Assembly (NCBI GenBank): GCA_003339415.1
Contig: PDHQ01000090.1
Span: forward strand, 1 to 64,000
Direction: 5' to 3'
DNA length: 64,000 nucleotides
From: Ophiocordyceps camponoti-saundersi (nom. inval.)
Taxonomy: Eukaryota > Ascomycota > Sordariomycetes > Hypocreales > Ophiocordycipitaceae
Below the pieces are notes generated by a model. The model saw nothing but the letters and a program-made list of their open reading frames with translations, ran no database searches and had not been told where the DNA came from. Of this stretch, positions 11,700 through 22,536 are shown one piece after another. Made by a program: the position numbers and the translations under genes. Within the stretch, counting starts at the first letter, position 1; the number at the start of each line of letters is the position of its first letter.

Positions 11700-13395
11700 C
11701 GTAAGTTTACTTAATATAAAGCTATTAAGACTTAGGGCGAGGCGCGTCCTACTTAGAGTTACTATTAGTATAGTAACTTATAATAAGTTTAGTATAGTAA
11801 TTAGCTATAAAGCGGTCGCTTACTATTATAATAAGCTTAGAATAATAATTAGCTTAAGTAAAATTATTTATTATTAAGATAAGCTTAGAGTAATAACTAA
11901 ATCTAGCGTAGTAGCAGGCCGCGTGCTATTAAGGGTAATTATCGTTAGCGTTAGTTTATTATCTTTATTAAGAAATAACTTATTTAACCTTAAGATTTTT
12001 AGATATTTTAGTAATAGCTTATAACCGCGGAGCCCCCCGCGCTTTCTTAATACTTCGCTAAGGTATAGCTTAAGTTTATACTTTTTTAATAACTCTAAGT
12101 TAGCGAGAGGTAAATTATATTAAAAACTAACTAACTAAAACTCCTAGCTAATATTAGCTTACTAAGTAACTTAAGGTAAGGCGATTTTAAGTATCTAAGG
12201 GATATAAAACTTAGCTAAATCTATCCTTATTATAATAATATTATAGTTTATTATAGCTATATAAATATTAGTAGTTATTATAGCGGCCGCTATTTTAACT
12301 AAGGTCTCCTTTACTATAAATAACTTAGCTACCCCCTTACTAATTAAGCTTATCTTTACTATATTTAGCGCTAGCGTAGCCTCTAACCTTAAAACTTTAT
12401 TATCGCCGAAACTAACTTAGTATAAGCTCTCTCCCTTACTCTCCCTAAAATATACCCTAGCGAGATATAAACGCTCTAAGTTAATAATAAGAATAGGTAA
12501 TAAGTTATTATTATTATTATCTATATCTAATATAATTATAGGAGTCTTAGGCGCGGCGCGAGCTTTCTTCTTAATAGGACGCGTTTAAATTATAATAGGA
12601 GATATCTATCTTTTACCTTTACTTTTTAAAAGCGCCGTAAGCGCTACCTTAGTAAGCTTTATTATTATTAGCTTACGTATCCCGCTTACTTTATAAGTTA
12701 TATCTGCCCTTACCCTAAGTAGAGCCTAGGCTAGCCCTCCTAGCTTCTTAAGTACTACCGCTACCTTTTTACCTAAGTTTAGTATATTATAAGCTATATT
12801 TATAAAGCTTAAAGTTTATTAATTAATATAGGCGTTAACTTATTTTAAGGTAGCGTAAATTAACTTAAATATAGAGATAGATATCTCCCCCCCCTCTCCC
12901 TCCGCCTCTTTTACCTCTTTTATAACTTTAATATAGATACCCCTTAAGGCGTTCCTTATCTTAACTATATTCTTATAAGTATAGCTTTAGCTTAAATTCT
13001 AAATTAAAGTAAGATCTTTCTTAGCTATAGCTTATACCCCTCCGAATTTTTATTACTTATTATAATACTTAGCTTATATAATATATAGCTTCGTAGCGTT
13101 ATCTTTAAGTTAGGGATATCTAAATATATAAGTAAAATTTATCTAAGTATAAGTAATATATACGCGCGTATTTACGGCTATTAAATATTAGCTTAATCTT
13201 ATTAATATATAGCTTAGATAGGGCGTAATTTACTTAGCTAATCTTAATAGCTAGTATATAAATAATAAATATAATCTTAAGTAAGTTTAGAAACGTAATT
13301 ATTATAAAATATAGCTTATTTATTATTAATCTTTATATTATAATTATAAGCTATTATTATTATAATAAGGGAAGTTAAGGTTAATATTATTTATA
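11700..13395 (-). pseudogene. LINE-A copy 1 opposite-strand ORF, unrecognised
   Basis: One minus-strand frame runs for about 560 codons with only TAA and TAG stops, at roughly 4-5 per cent of codons over the part I translated carefully (about 11950-12700). The product would be Lys- and Leu-rich and largely helical. It has a run of Asn residues and a Lys-Lys-Lys-Ala-Arg patch near 12560-12600 that resembles a nuclear localisation signal. I do not recognise the family. It lies tail-to-tail with ORF2 and inside the target duplications, and the same frame exists in copy 2. Near its 3' end (11780-11920) the DNA has degenerate tandem units of about 45 bp. It could be a real element protein or a captured host sequence. 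Confidence 0.55.
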
Positions 13396-13816
13396 AAAAA
13401 AGGGGGCCTTACGCTATATAAGCTATAAGATTTTATACCCTATAATAGCTTACTTACTAATTATAAGGCGCTATAGTATATATTAATATATACCTTTTTA
13501 TTTTATAGCGGTATATACCTCCTTCTTTTACTAAGGTTTTAGCTTATATTTACCCTCCCGCGGCTAAGGTTCGCGGCCGCTTCCGTCTTAGTAACCCTTA
13601 GACCCCGGCTCGTTTTACCTTAAACCCGCTACTATAACTTAGCAGACTAGCACGAGGCCCGCTATAGCACCCTCTCCTTACTTACTATTCTTACCTTACT
13701 AGCTACCGACTACTTAGTAAGGGGTTTTCCCCCGGGCCCGGCCCGGTTTTTCCCCTCTTCCTACCCTTTATATGCCTAGATACCTTATAGGTTCCTAGAG
13801 TAATATAATATATATA
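13396..13816. other. LINE-A copy 1 3' region, upstream of the opposite-strand ORF
   Basis: No frame is seen here. The block holds the palindrome GGTATATACC at 13510-13519 and a related TATATTAATATATACC just before it. A GC- and pyrimidine-rich stretch follows (13555-13760), including GGGGTTTTCCCCCGGGCCCGG. The element ends in TAATATAATATA without a plain poly(A). For the minus-strand frame this is the place where a promoter would lie; that role is inference. Confidence 0.5.
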
Positions 13817-13832
13817 TATAGCGTTAATATAA
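13817..13832 (+). repeat. Right target-site duplication of LINE-A copy 1
   Basis: This is the second copy of TATAGCGTTAATATAA, identical to 6469-6484. LINE-C sequence resumes directly after it. Confidence 0.9.
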
Positions 13833-14840
13833 AGCTATATTTTATTAAAAGTAAGGGAAGTTTATATTAAAGCTATTAAATTAGCTATTATATTTAGTAT
13901 AATTTAGTTTACTTTACTTATATAGCTAGGGGGGATATTATATAGCTTTATTATAAAAGCTTTAGCTATAAAATAATTTAAATACCCCTAAGTTATTATT
14001 AAAGCTTATAAAGCTACCTTTATTTATTATATTAAAGCTAAGGCTTTTATTTTACTTTTTAACCTTTATCTTACTTACTATATAGTTTATACTTATTACC
14101 GCTTATAATATATTAGAATAGTAAACCTTATCCGTATTATAATAAAGAAAGTAGCTAAGTAAGTATATTATAAATATAAAAAACGCTCTTATCAAAAGAG
14201 ATACTAAGTATTATAAAACTTAGAGAAATTCTATATAATATAAACTAGCCTTAAGCTAGCGGTAAGATATAAGTAATATAACTTTAATATTTAACTTTAT
14301 AATAAGTAGCTCCTTTACTAATACTTTAGGAAAGGAAAGTTAAAGAAATATAAATAGTTATATAGCTACCTTATAAATAAGCTATTATAACTTAAAGCTA
14401 GCTCTATTTTTTATATATATAAGGGACTCCTTAAGTTTATTAGTATAATATTTATATAATTTAAAATTAGATATATTAGACTTAATTTATTTCTCTAAGC
14501 TTATAAGGTGCCCGGGGTAATATTAAGGCGATACCCTTATAATAATAGTAATAAAATAATCCTTTATATTTTTATTAACTATACTCTTATTTATAAAGAT
14601 AGGCCCCTACTTAACGCTAACTAGCGTTTAATATAAGACTAATAAAACCTTATTAAAGCGCTTAATAACTTATAATCTATAGCGTAACTTATATATTAGT
14701 TCCTTTTACTAAAAAGGCTTTGTTAATTTAACCTTATATTATTACTTTATAAGGAGAGGGAGAACGGGGATACTAACCCTAGCGCGAATATATAATAGTT
14801 ACTATATAATAATATACTTATATTTTTTACTTTACTAATT
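13833..14840 (+). pseudogene. LINE-C ORF2, 3' part (thumb and C-terminal region)
   Basis: The frame interrupted at 6484 continues here as a Lys/Leu-rich segment of the type that follows the reverse transcriptase palm in LINE polymerases. The segment at 13846-13875 is close in sequence to 54910-54945 of LINE-B ORF2, which supports the assignment. About 300 codons remain, enough for a thumb plus a small C-terminal domain. Around 14500-14620 several Tyr codons in a Pro-rich context may have been a Cys/His finger. I did not find clear RNase H residues. Confidence 0.65.
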
Positions 14841-14879
14841 ACTTACTTAGCTTTAAGTTTTAATTACCTTAACTATATA

Positions 14880-15960
14880 TAAAAAATTAATTTAATTATA
14901 TAAAGCGCGGGAATATTTATAATTATTATAGCCGCGGCTATAGCTATAGCTATATTTATATCCTCGCTTATATTTATAACTTAGAGTAAAAGTTACTAGC
15001 TTTTATTATTCTTTACTAAATATAATATAATTATTAGCTAGCGTTATAAAATTTTTATTATTAAAACGCTTATTAATAAGATTATCTTAAATAAGATTAA
15101 AAATCTCCTTATAAGGAGGCGGCTTAGTAGTATTATAAGCGCTTATAGCGCTTTTAATAATAGCGAGAGGTTCTTTTATAATAAGAGTAGGAGTAATATT
15201 AAATATAATAAACTTATTAGCTTCTAATTCTAACTTAAACTTAATAAATATTAGAGCGGAAAAGGTTTTAATTATAAGCGGAGGAGTAGTAAAAATAAAA
15301 AGGCGGTTATAAGGCGAAGGAGTCTCTTATAAAGCTACCTTATTCTTAGTCGCGTAGCAGATATAGCGTAACTTATTTATTACCTAGTTATAAAAGTTAA
15401 TTAATTATACATAAAAAATATACTATTTCTAAGTTTATACTATAATAGCTATAATAAGTTAGTTAATATTAGTTAAACCCTTAGTTACTTTAATAATAAA
15501 ATTTTCGCTAAGGGCGGGAGGTAATAAGCTTTAAAGCGGTATATAGCTAGCAGTTACTTAAATAACTTAATTAGCGTAAAAGCTATTATAACGCGTAATA
15601 GCGCGAGTTTTCTTAACGCGCTAAATAGTATTTTTCTATTACCTTTATTAATATAAGATTTACTTTAAACTTATTATAATTTTAATTTTAACTTATTAAC
15701 TAAAAATTATAATTAAAGCTTAGCTTATAAGCTACCCTAATTATAGCGTAAATAGCTTTTATTATAATAAGATTAGTAATTAGCTTATACTTAATATAAT
15801 TATTTATATATTTTATATAAGATATACTAAGCTAGTTTACTCTAACTATTAGTAAGTTTAAGCGTATACTAAGGCTAAATACTTATTATATTATATTTAG
15901 TAAAGATTTCTAAAGCTTATAAGTATACTAATATAACTAGTATAAGATATATTATAAAGA
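14880..15960 (-). pseudogene. LINE-C opposite-strand ORF, unrecognised
   Basis: A minus-strand frame of about 350 codons is open except for TAA/TAG stops. The N-terminal half is Gln/Lys/Ile-rich. The middle is Thr/Pro-rich with long runs free of stops at 15080-15330. The C-terminal part (about 14905-14990) is rich in Tyr, Ser, Arg and Gly. Because RIP turns both Cys and His codons into Tyr codons, it may once have been Cys/His-rich. I do not recognise the family. As in LINE-A and LINE-B it is tail-to-tail with ORF2. The start is not fixed and may lie up to 100 bp further upstream. Confidence 0.5.
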
Positions 15961-16089
15961 TAGTCTCTTTTAATAAGTATTTTACTTCTAATATAAGTTA
16001 GCTATAAATAATATATATACTTATAAGGATTACTAATATAATTAATTTTATTAAGATTATTAATTTAATAATAGCCTGCTTATATTAGT

Positions 16090-17965
16090 AAGGGTAACCC
16101 CCCCTTTTTTATATACCCTTAGGCCTTAAGTTACTAATTTATAAAAATAACTTCTTAATTAGGAAAGCTTCCTAATTAGGAAAGCTTTATAAAAAGGTAT
16201 ATACTTAAGTATATACTATATATATAAGGGGTATATAGCTATATATTAAAAGGTTAAGAGGTATATACCGAGGCTTTAGAGGGGTATATACCGGCTTATA
16301 TAAGTAATATATACCGCTACTCTCCTTATCTTTCTTATCTTATCCTTTTTTCCTTATCTTTCCTTATATTATATAATATTACCGTAGCTAATAGCTATTT
16401 CCTTTATACGCGTCGCGTATCTTACCTAGCTCCTAGCTAGCCGCGGTTTTACCGCGCTATAGGGGGTTTTACCTCTTATAAGAAGGTTTTTCCTACCCGA
16501 TATATTATTAAGGTTCTAGTAGCTTCTATAGCTACTAGTATAATAATATAATAATAATATACTTTCTTATCTTAATAATATTATTATATATTTGCTAGGC
16601 TTTTTTTAAGTTTATATAACTTATATTTATAAAAAATAATTATTAGTTTATATAAAATATATTATTAAATATAAAAAGAAAAATACTAGCTATTATATAA
16701 TAATAAACTAATTAAAAAATAAAAAGCTAAAATATATATTATTATTATTAAAATTTACTTTAATAGCTTAATAAGTATCTAAGTATATAATATTCTAAAA
16801 GAGGAAAAACCCCTTACTTATTATTATTATAACTAATAAGCTAAGTATATTAACTATATAATAAATATTTATTAATATTTATAGTAGGAATATACTAATT
16901 TTAAGTAAAAAGTACTAATATTTTAAAATTATAATAATTTAAATCTTAGAAGAAATTCTAATATATATAGCTAATTAAGGTTATATTAATAGCTAGAAGA
17001 TTCTTATAATTATACTTTTTTACTTAATATCCTAGTATTTCTAGCCGCTAGGTAGCTTATTTTAATTTTTCTACTTATTAAAGTAACTTTTTAAAAGGTT
17101 TTTAATCTCTTAGAATACTAAACCCTCTAAGACTTTAGTAAGGTTATTACTCTTACTAAGGTTATACTAAGGTCGGACTATACCCTAGCTATATAGTTAA
17201 GGTAAAAAATACCTAAGCCTTTTATTAGATTTAAAGTAACTACCTTTTTTATAAAAAACTAATATCTCTAAGCGCTTAACTATTATACTAAGAGGGTAGC
17301 TAAAATATATATTATAGCTATATTATTATATAATATTTTTATTTATTTTAATAATATTAAAAACTTAAAGTAAATTATAATAATAATTATATAACGCTTA
17401 AGCTATTTCCTAGCTATCTTGTTAATAAGTTATAATATTATAGCTATTATTTTATATAATTTTTAAACTAGAAACCTATATTTTTTAATATATATTAAAT
17501 AAATAAAAATAAAGTATATTATTATTATTAAACTATTTTAAAAACTATATAAGCTGCTAAAACCTTAATAATAAGTTAAGTAGGAAAAACTTTTTAAGGA
17601 GGTAAAACCCCTTATAATATTATAAAACCGCGTCTAGTTTAGGGCTAGGCTAAGTGCTTTATATAAATAAAAAAAGTAGCTATTAGCTATAATAATACTA
17701 TATAATATAAGGAAAAGAATATATAAATAAGGAGATATAAGGGTATAGCAAAAATAAGAAGTAATATATATTACCTTATATATTAATATATACCCTTCTT
17801 ATATTAATATATACCCCCGTATTAAGTAAATATATACCTTTTAACTTATTAATATATAGCTATATATTAAGCTTTCCTAATTAGAAAGCTTTCTTAATTA
17901 GGAAATTATTTATATAAATTAGTAATTTAAAGCTTAAAAATATATAAAAAATAAGGAGTTATGTT
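16090..17965. mobile_element. Inverted-repeat element between LINE-C and Y
   Basis: The arm at about 16095-16330 matches the reverse complement of about 17735-17965, including two tandem copies of TAATTAGGAAAGCTT in each arm. Weaker homology extends about 150 bp outward on both sides (15940-16090 and 17966-18110). Between the arms is a plus-strand frame. It could be a DNA transposon with long inverted ends, or two LINE-C 3' ends lying head to head around a foreign segment, because the left outer homology is LINE-C sequence. No clear TA or other target duplication was seen, so the class is open. Confidence 0.5.
16560..17690 (+). pseudogene. Unrecognised ORF inside the inverted-repeat element
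   Basis: A plus-strand frame with RIP-type stops spans most of the space between the arms. Its C-terminal third (about 17290-17560) is homologous at the protein level to Y orfA at 19450-19720. Both share a segment read as NIF-YFNNI, then a Lys/Ile stretch, then RLSYFLA. I see no transposase catalytic motif that can be named. Frame and boundaries in the first half are less certain than in the shared part. Confidence 0.4.
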
Positions 17966-18314
17966 TATTAATATAACTAAAGTAATTATATATTATTAAA
18001 TTTTAACTAAATAAGTATCTTTTTAGTTTAATATTAATTTATAGCTAACTTATATTAGAAATAAAATACTTACTAAACGCGATTTTCTAAAAAACATTTC
18101 TTACTATAAGTATATTAAATCGCTAATTAGCAGAGTTAAACTTTACTAAGTATAAAGAAGTAAATTTTAAGTTTTCCTACCTTAATATATATCCTTAACT
18201 ATTAATATTAAAACTAAACTCGTTAAATATAATATATAATAAGTATATAAGTAATTATATAAAATATAAGGCGATTAAGGATCTTATTATAAGGGAGGTG
18301 TTAGATAGGTATTA
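17966..18314. other. Spacer with decayed LINE-C-like sequence
   Basis: The first 150 bp resemble the reverse complement of 15940-16090. The remainder is AT-rich and I see no gene in it. A few CA dinucleotides survive (for example near 18097 and 18130). Confidence 0.45.
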
Positions 18315-18374
18315 AAGGATAAGAGATTAAAAGATAAGGGATTAGAAGATAAGGGATTAGAGGATAAGGGATTA
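18315..18374 (+). repeat. 15-bp minisatellite, four units
   Basis: Four tandem units close to GAGGATAAGGGATTA occupy 18315-18329, 18330-18344, 18345-18359 and 18360-18374. They differ only by G/A changes. The array ends 27 bp before the left LTR of Y. Confidence 0.95.
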
Positions 18375-18401
18375 GAAAAAAAAACTTAGTATAATTATTA
18401 T

Positions 18402-19290
18402 TATTAAGTGGTCTTTACACGTACATATAGGTAAGAGAAAGCAAAGGTAACCTAAATTAAGTATAATTAGAGATAGATACCCTTCCTTTATTATACGAGG
18501 AAGAGCGGCTATATAGCTAAATAATACTCTACTTCTATACCCTCCTTCTTCTTATCTAAGCTACCTCCTACCTCCTAAATTATATAAGGCACGACTTAGG
18601 TAATAATATATATTTTATTAAAGGCTTCCCTATATCTATATTATCCTCTATATATATATTATATAATAGATATAAAGGGGTATAGAGAGATAATATCTAA
18701 TACTTAACTTTTTTCTTTTTATAAAAAGATATATTAAATAAAAAGGTATTATACGAAGAAAAAACTCCGTTTTTCTAAAAAGTAAACGTTTCTAAAGAAA
18801 AATAGTTATATAACGTTAAACGAGTATATAATCGAAAAAAAATCTTTAAAAGTAAATAACGCCTATAATATTATAATAAAAAAAAATAAAGAAAATAAGC
18901 TATTAGCCGAAAAATAAAAATCGGGTTATTATATAATCTAACCTATAATACGTTTTTATAAAGTTTTACTATAAAGGTTTCTTATAATCGTAATATTAAG
19001 AAAAATAAGTAGAAAACTAATATTTATAACCTTATATTAAAAATACTAAAAAATATTATGAAAAATAGGAATTAAAAATCGGATTTTGCCGCCTTTTACC
19101 GCCTTTAGAGGGGTATAAAAACCCCTCCTCGCTCTCTCTCTCTCTCTCTCTCTTTTTCTTCCTTTTTTCTTTCTTTCTTCTTTAAGCTAATTAATAAAGA
19201 TAATAATAACGATTAGAAAAATCTTTAATAAAAATTAATAAGTTATATAATATACTTAAGTTATTTTTTTTAATAATTATTAGTTATATA
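18402..19290 (+). repeat. Left LTR of element Y
   Basis: The repeat matches 46571-46870 over its first 300 bp and 1785-2565 over most of its length. It contains GGTATAAA near 19120, followed by a (CT)n tract (about 19129-19155) and further pyrimidines, resembling an LTR promoter and start region. Several CA and TG dinucleotides survive in the first 60 bp, fewer later. The right end is approximate: homology with the solo LTR fades around a repeated TATATAATATA. Confidence 0.65.
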
Positions 19291-19329
19291 ATATACCTCC
19301 CTATCCTAATAATATTATAGCTTATTAAC

Positions 19330-19875
19330 TTAGGTTTTATTAAATTTATATACCTTATAGTAAGGAGGATAATTAGCGCTTTATATAATAAATATCCTTA
19401 AATATAAGAAAGAAAAGTCTAGCTATTATATAATAATAATACTAATAGGAGAGTAGTAAGCGGAGATCTAACTAATAGCTATATTATTATTTAATATCTT
19501 TATCTACTTTAATAATATTTAAGATCTTAAGCGTATTAAAACTATTATTATCCGACGCCTAAGTTATTTTCTAGCGGTTTTACTTATAAGTTATAATAAG
19601 GTAATAATAAAATTATATTATATCTATATTAAAAATCTTTACTTATTTAATATATATTAGATAAGTAATAATAAGGCTTATATTACTTATATATAATAAT
19701 TTTATATAATAAGATACTTTTTCGTATAATAAGGCTAAGCGTTATAAACTCCTAGGCTAGTATTTTATACCTTAATAATTACTTCTATTAAGTTACCTAA
19801 GAGCTAGTAGCGGGGATAGGTAATAGTAATACTAGGCGGAGCGCCTCTTAACGCGGAGGAGTATATTATTATCTT
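19330..19875 (+). pseudogene. Y orfA, unrecognised
   Basis: A plus-strand frame begins soon after the left LTR. Its central part shares a protein segment (NIF-YFNNI, then RLSYFLA, then LLISYN) with the frame in the inverted-repeat element at 17290-17560. The product would be Ile/Leu/Tyr-rich and may be partly membrane-like, although Tyr content is inflated by RIP. It is followed by a purine-rich stretch. I cannot assign a function; position would suit a gag, but no zinc knuckle was seen. Confidence 0.4.
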
Positions 19876-19879
19876 AAAT

Positions 19880-20235
19880 AACGAGTAGTAGGGGGTAGGG
19901 GTAGAAAAGAAATAATAATAAGGTTAGATAATAAGGAAAAAGGAAAAGAAAAAAAATTAAAAAAAAAGAAAAAAAAAATTAGGCGTTTAGGACTTATAAT
20001 TTTGCTTTTTTTTTAAATTAGGCGTAAAAGTCAGATAATACCTGGAAAGAATTAATAATAATTTTCGTATAAAAATAATAGAAAAAAAATATAAAAATAT
20101 AAAAAAAATAGGAAGGTAAGGATAAAAGGTTAAATAAAATAAAGATATAAGAAAGAAAAAAGTATAAGTTTTATATAACTTAGGTAAGTTATTAGATAGT
20201 AGCTTTAATTTATAATTTATAAGAATTTATAAAAA
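19880..20235. other. Purine-rich spacer in Y
   Basis: A long A/G-rich run at about 19895-19980 is followed by T-rich and A-rich tracts. The segment near 20025-20050 keeps several CA and TG dinucleotides (for example GTCAG and CCTGG), so it was mutated less than its surroundings. No frame is supported here. Confidence 0.45.
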
Positions 20236-20239
20236 TAAG

Positions 20240-21272
20240 GGTTAATAAGGCTAAGTTAGGGCTATTCTTAATATAGGCGTTAGCCGGGTTATTCTTATTA
20301 TTAATCTATTATATTTTTAAAATTTCTTTATACTTATATAACTTATAAATAGCTATAATATTAATTATTAGCTATTTTTCTATTATTAAGCCGAGCCTTA
20401 TTAAGTAATTATATAATAAATATAAGTTTATATAGAGAATAAGGGGGATCGGAGGCGTGCTTAGGGATTATATAATAGCTTAAATAGTTAAGTAAAGGGC
20501 TAGGCTAATATTAACGCTATTTACTATACTATAAAGTTCGCTTATTAGGATATTTTAAATAACCTTTTTATATTTCGTAAAAGTTTAGTAAAAGATATTA
20601 CCTTATACGATAAATAAGTTAGAGGACCGGTTTTCCTTATTAAGGATAATTAAGGTGCTAAGCTATAAGGTAAAGTCCTTATTATTCGCAAATAACCTAT
20701 CCGTAAAAATAAATAGTTTCGTATAAGATAGGTTAAGCGGAATAAACTATAAATTATAAGCAGTATTATTAATTTACTATTAGATATATTTATTAAAGGC
20801 TAAAATATCTTATAAGGAAGGATCGGTTACTTAAGCGGTTACTATAAGGTTATATAACGCCTCTAGTTAATAAGTAAAAGTAATATATACTCCTTAGGCT
20901 TACTAGCTAATAAAGTCTTATAAGGTAATATTAGCAGTTAGGTTAATAACGTAGAGGCCCTTTACTTATCTTTTCTATATAAGAACGATATCGTACGATT
21001 TGCGCGTAATATAACTATTATTAAAGTTAATAGATAAGCTATTAGTAAGGAATATTTTAAGCTTCGTACGAAGCTTTGCTTATTTTAACTTATTTTCCTT
21101 AAGTTTAGAGAATATATTAGATATAAAAGAGAATATATTATCTATTTATAAGCTCGTTATTCTAAATAAGTTAGGGCCGGCTATTATAAATAAAAGATAT
21201 AAATTATATAATAAGGGCGTTATATAAAGGTTTATATAATAATAATTATAATATATCTTAAACTAATATAAT
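20240..21272 (+). pseudogene. Y orfB, 5' part of a very long unrecognised ORF
   Basis: A plus-strand frame, checked in register from about 20400 to the X2 insertion at 21272, reads as a Lys/Arg/Leu-rich helical protein with TAA/TAG stops only. Removing X2 and one copy of its 5-bp duplication joins this frame in register to 42439, where it continues for over 4 kb. I looked for reverse transcriptase, integrase, helicase and recombinase motifs and found none that I can name. The upstream start is not fixed. Confidence 0.5.
21268..21272 (+). repeat. Left target-site duplication of X2
   Basis: ATAAT here and ATAAT at 42434-42438 flank the LTRs of X2. Five bases is a usual length for LTR-element insertion. 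Confidence 0.8.
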
Positions 21273-21759
21273 TATCGGTTAGGCATCCTTCCTAAGCTAA
21301 ATAGGAGGCTAGTATTACGTTTCGCTCTTATCGTAATATATAGGTTAATAGCTATAAGGAACTTTATATATATACGTATTAACCTAATTAATAAGGTTCG
21401 GGTATTTCTACTAAATTATATAGCTAAAAAAATATTATATCTCTTATCTAATATACTCCGGCGGAAAGAGTTACGAATAATTAATTTAATAACTTTATTT
21501 ATAATTTCTTACTTAAATAAAAATACGGAAAAGATTAATATATTATATATACGTCCGGCTATACTCCCTCCTACCCTTAATTCTTATTATATTAATAACG
21601 TATATTATATTAATATTATATTAATCTCGGATCGGTATTATCTTAAGTTCGACTCCTTTTTATACGTACCTCTAACCTCCTACTTTATTTATATAAAGAT
21701 AGTAATCTTTATAATACGTATTATATTCCTAAGTAGCTAGTAATATATATATTCTAATA
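21273..21759 (-). repeat. 3' LTR of X2
   Basis: It aligns with 41947-42433 and, reversed, with the X1 LTRs. On the minus strand it begins TATTAGAAT (TGTTAGAAT before RIP) and ends CCGATA (CCGACA), the TG...CA ends of an LTR. Confidence 0.9.
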
Positions 21760-22135
21760 TTAGTAACTTTTCTTTTTTAGTTAGGAATATTTATCTTACT
21801 ATATAGGTAGTTAAGGTATAATTAGGTTTTTTTAGTAGCTATTATAAATCGAATTATTTTTCTACTTTTAAGGACTTATATAGTTTAGGGTTTTATAAAT
21901 ACCCTTTACCTTACTAATCTATTAATAAGTTCGGGTTAATATTAGGTAAATATCTAATTATTTTCTTACTAATTTTAATATTACCTCCCGGGGTAATATA
22001 TATCGAATTATTTTTCGCGTTATCTTTTCGCGTTATTAAAGGTAAATAAGGGCTATAAGGTAATAGTCGCGATATTATATATTATCGCTAAGAAAATATA
22101 ATATAATATTATAATAAAATATTTAAATTTATTAG

Positions 22136-22179
22136 CCGGTCTTATAGCTATAGTTACTTCTAAGTAGCTATAAGACCGG
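22136..22179 (-). other. Conserved hairpin in X2
   Basis: CCGGTCTTATAGCTA at 22136-22150 pairs perfectly with 22165-22179 around a 14-base loop. The aligned place in X1 (60623-60662) also forms a hairpin of 11 bp. Its stem sequence is different but paired, and the loop keeps AGTAACT. Confidence 0.75.
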
Positions 22180-22468
22180 TAATTAAATCTCCTAAATATT
22201 TAATAGACCGGCTACGAGGATATTACTAGGGCGTTTTACTTTAAAGACCCCCGATAAATACTAGTTATTACGAGGGGGAATATCCCTTATTAACTAGTAG
22301 ACCCCCGTAGCCGGTAAAGGTTATCTTCGTCCTATAATATTTCTCGTTCTTATACCGTAATATTCGTTAACTTAGTCTTATTATCTCTAGCCTTATCCTC
22401 GCTATTCGATTATTATTACTATACCCCTAGGGCGGTTTAACGCCTCTATAACGTGCGTTATTTTTCTT

Positions 22469-22536
22469 CACGTCGTGGCCCCGGGGGCATAGCAGGGGCA
22501 TAACACGTCGTGGCCCCGGGGGCATAGCAGGGGCAT
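22469..22536 (+). repeat. 35-bp tandem duplication with little RIP
   Basis: Two copies, at 22469-22503 and 22504-22536, begin CACGTCGTGGCCCCGGGGG and end in AGCAGGGGCAT. Unlike all surrounding DNA they keep several CA and TG dinucleotides. The matching place in X1 (about 60375-60405) has only a short, RIP-altered relative and no tandem copy. Confidence 0.85.

Larger units (their letters stand above)
6485..13816 (+). mobile_element. LINE-A copy 1, full-length non-LTR retrotransposon
   Basis: This 7.33-kb unit is bounded by a 16-bp target duplication and has no terminal repeats, which is the signature of a LINE. It aligns along its length with LINE-A copy 2 from the sequence GAACTCGAC (6532) to the AT-rich end. 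The order is ORF1, ORF2 and an opposite-strand frame, then about 420 bp without a frame. The first 47 bp (6485-6531) do not align with the first 29 bp of copy 2. It is inserted in LINE-C ORF2 in the same orientation. All frames carry RIP stops. Confidence 0.88.
2600..16090 (+). mobile_element. LINE-C, non-LTR retrotransposon split by LINE-A copy 1
   Basis: LINE-C runs from about 2600 to 6484 and resumes at 13833. The reading frame of its ORF2 continues directly across the removed LINE-A copy and one 16-bp duplication. It has the order ORF1 with zinc knuckles, ORF2 with endonuclease and reverse transcriptase, then a frame on the opposite strand at about 14880-15960. Its own target duplications were not found, so both outer ends are estimates. 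The 3' end near 16090 is where the inverted-repeat element begins. The layout resembles fungal Tad-like LINEs; the clade assignment is inference. Confidence 0.7.

Noticed and set aside
11780..11920. Separate satellite array between ORF2 and the opposite-strand ORF
   Set aside because: The units of about 45 bp are degenerate and lie within the end of the LINE-A opposite-strand frame; both LINE-A copies have them.
18315..18374. CRISPR array
   Set aside because: The 15-bp units are directly adjacent with no spacers, and the genome is eukaryotic.
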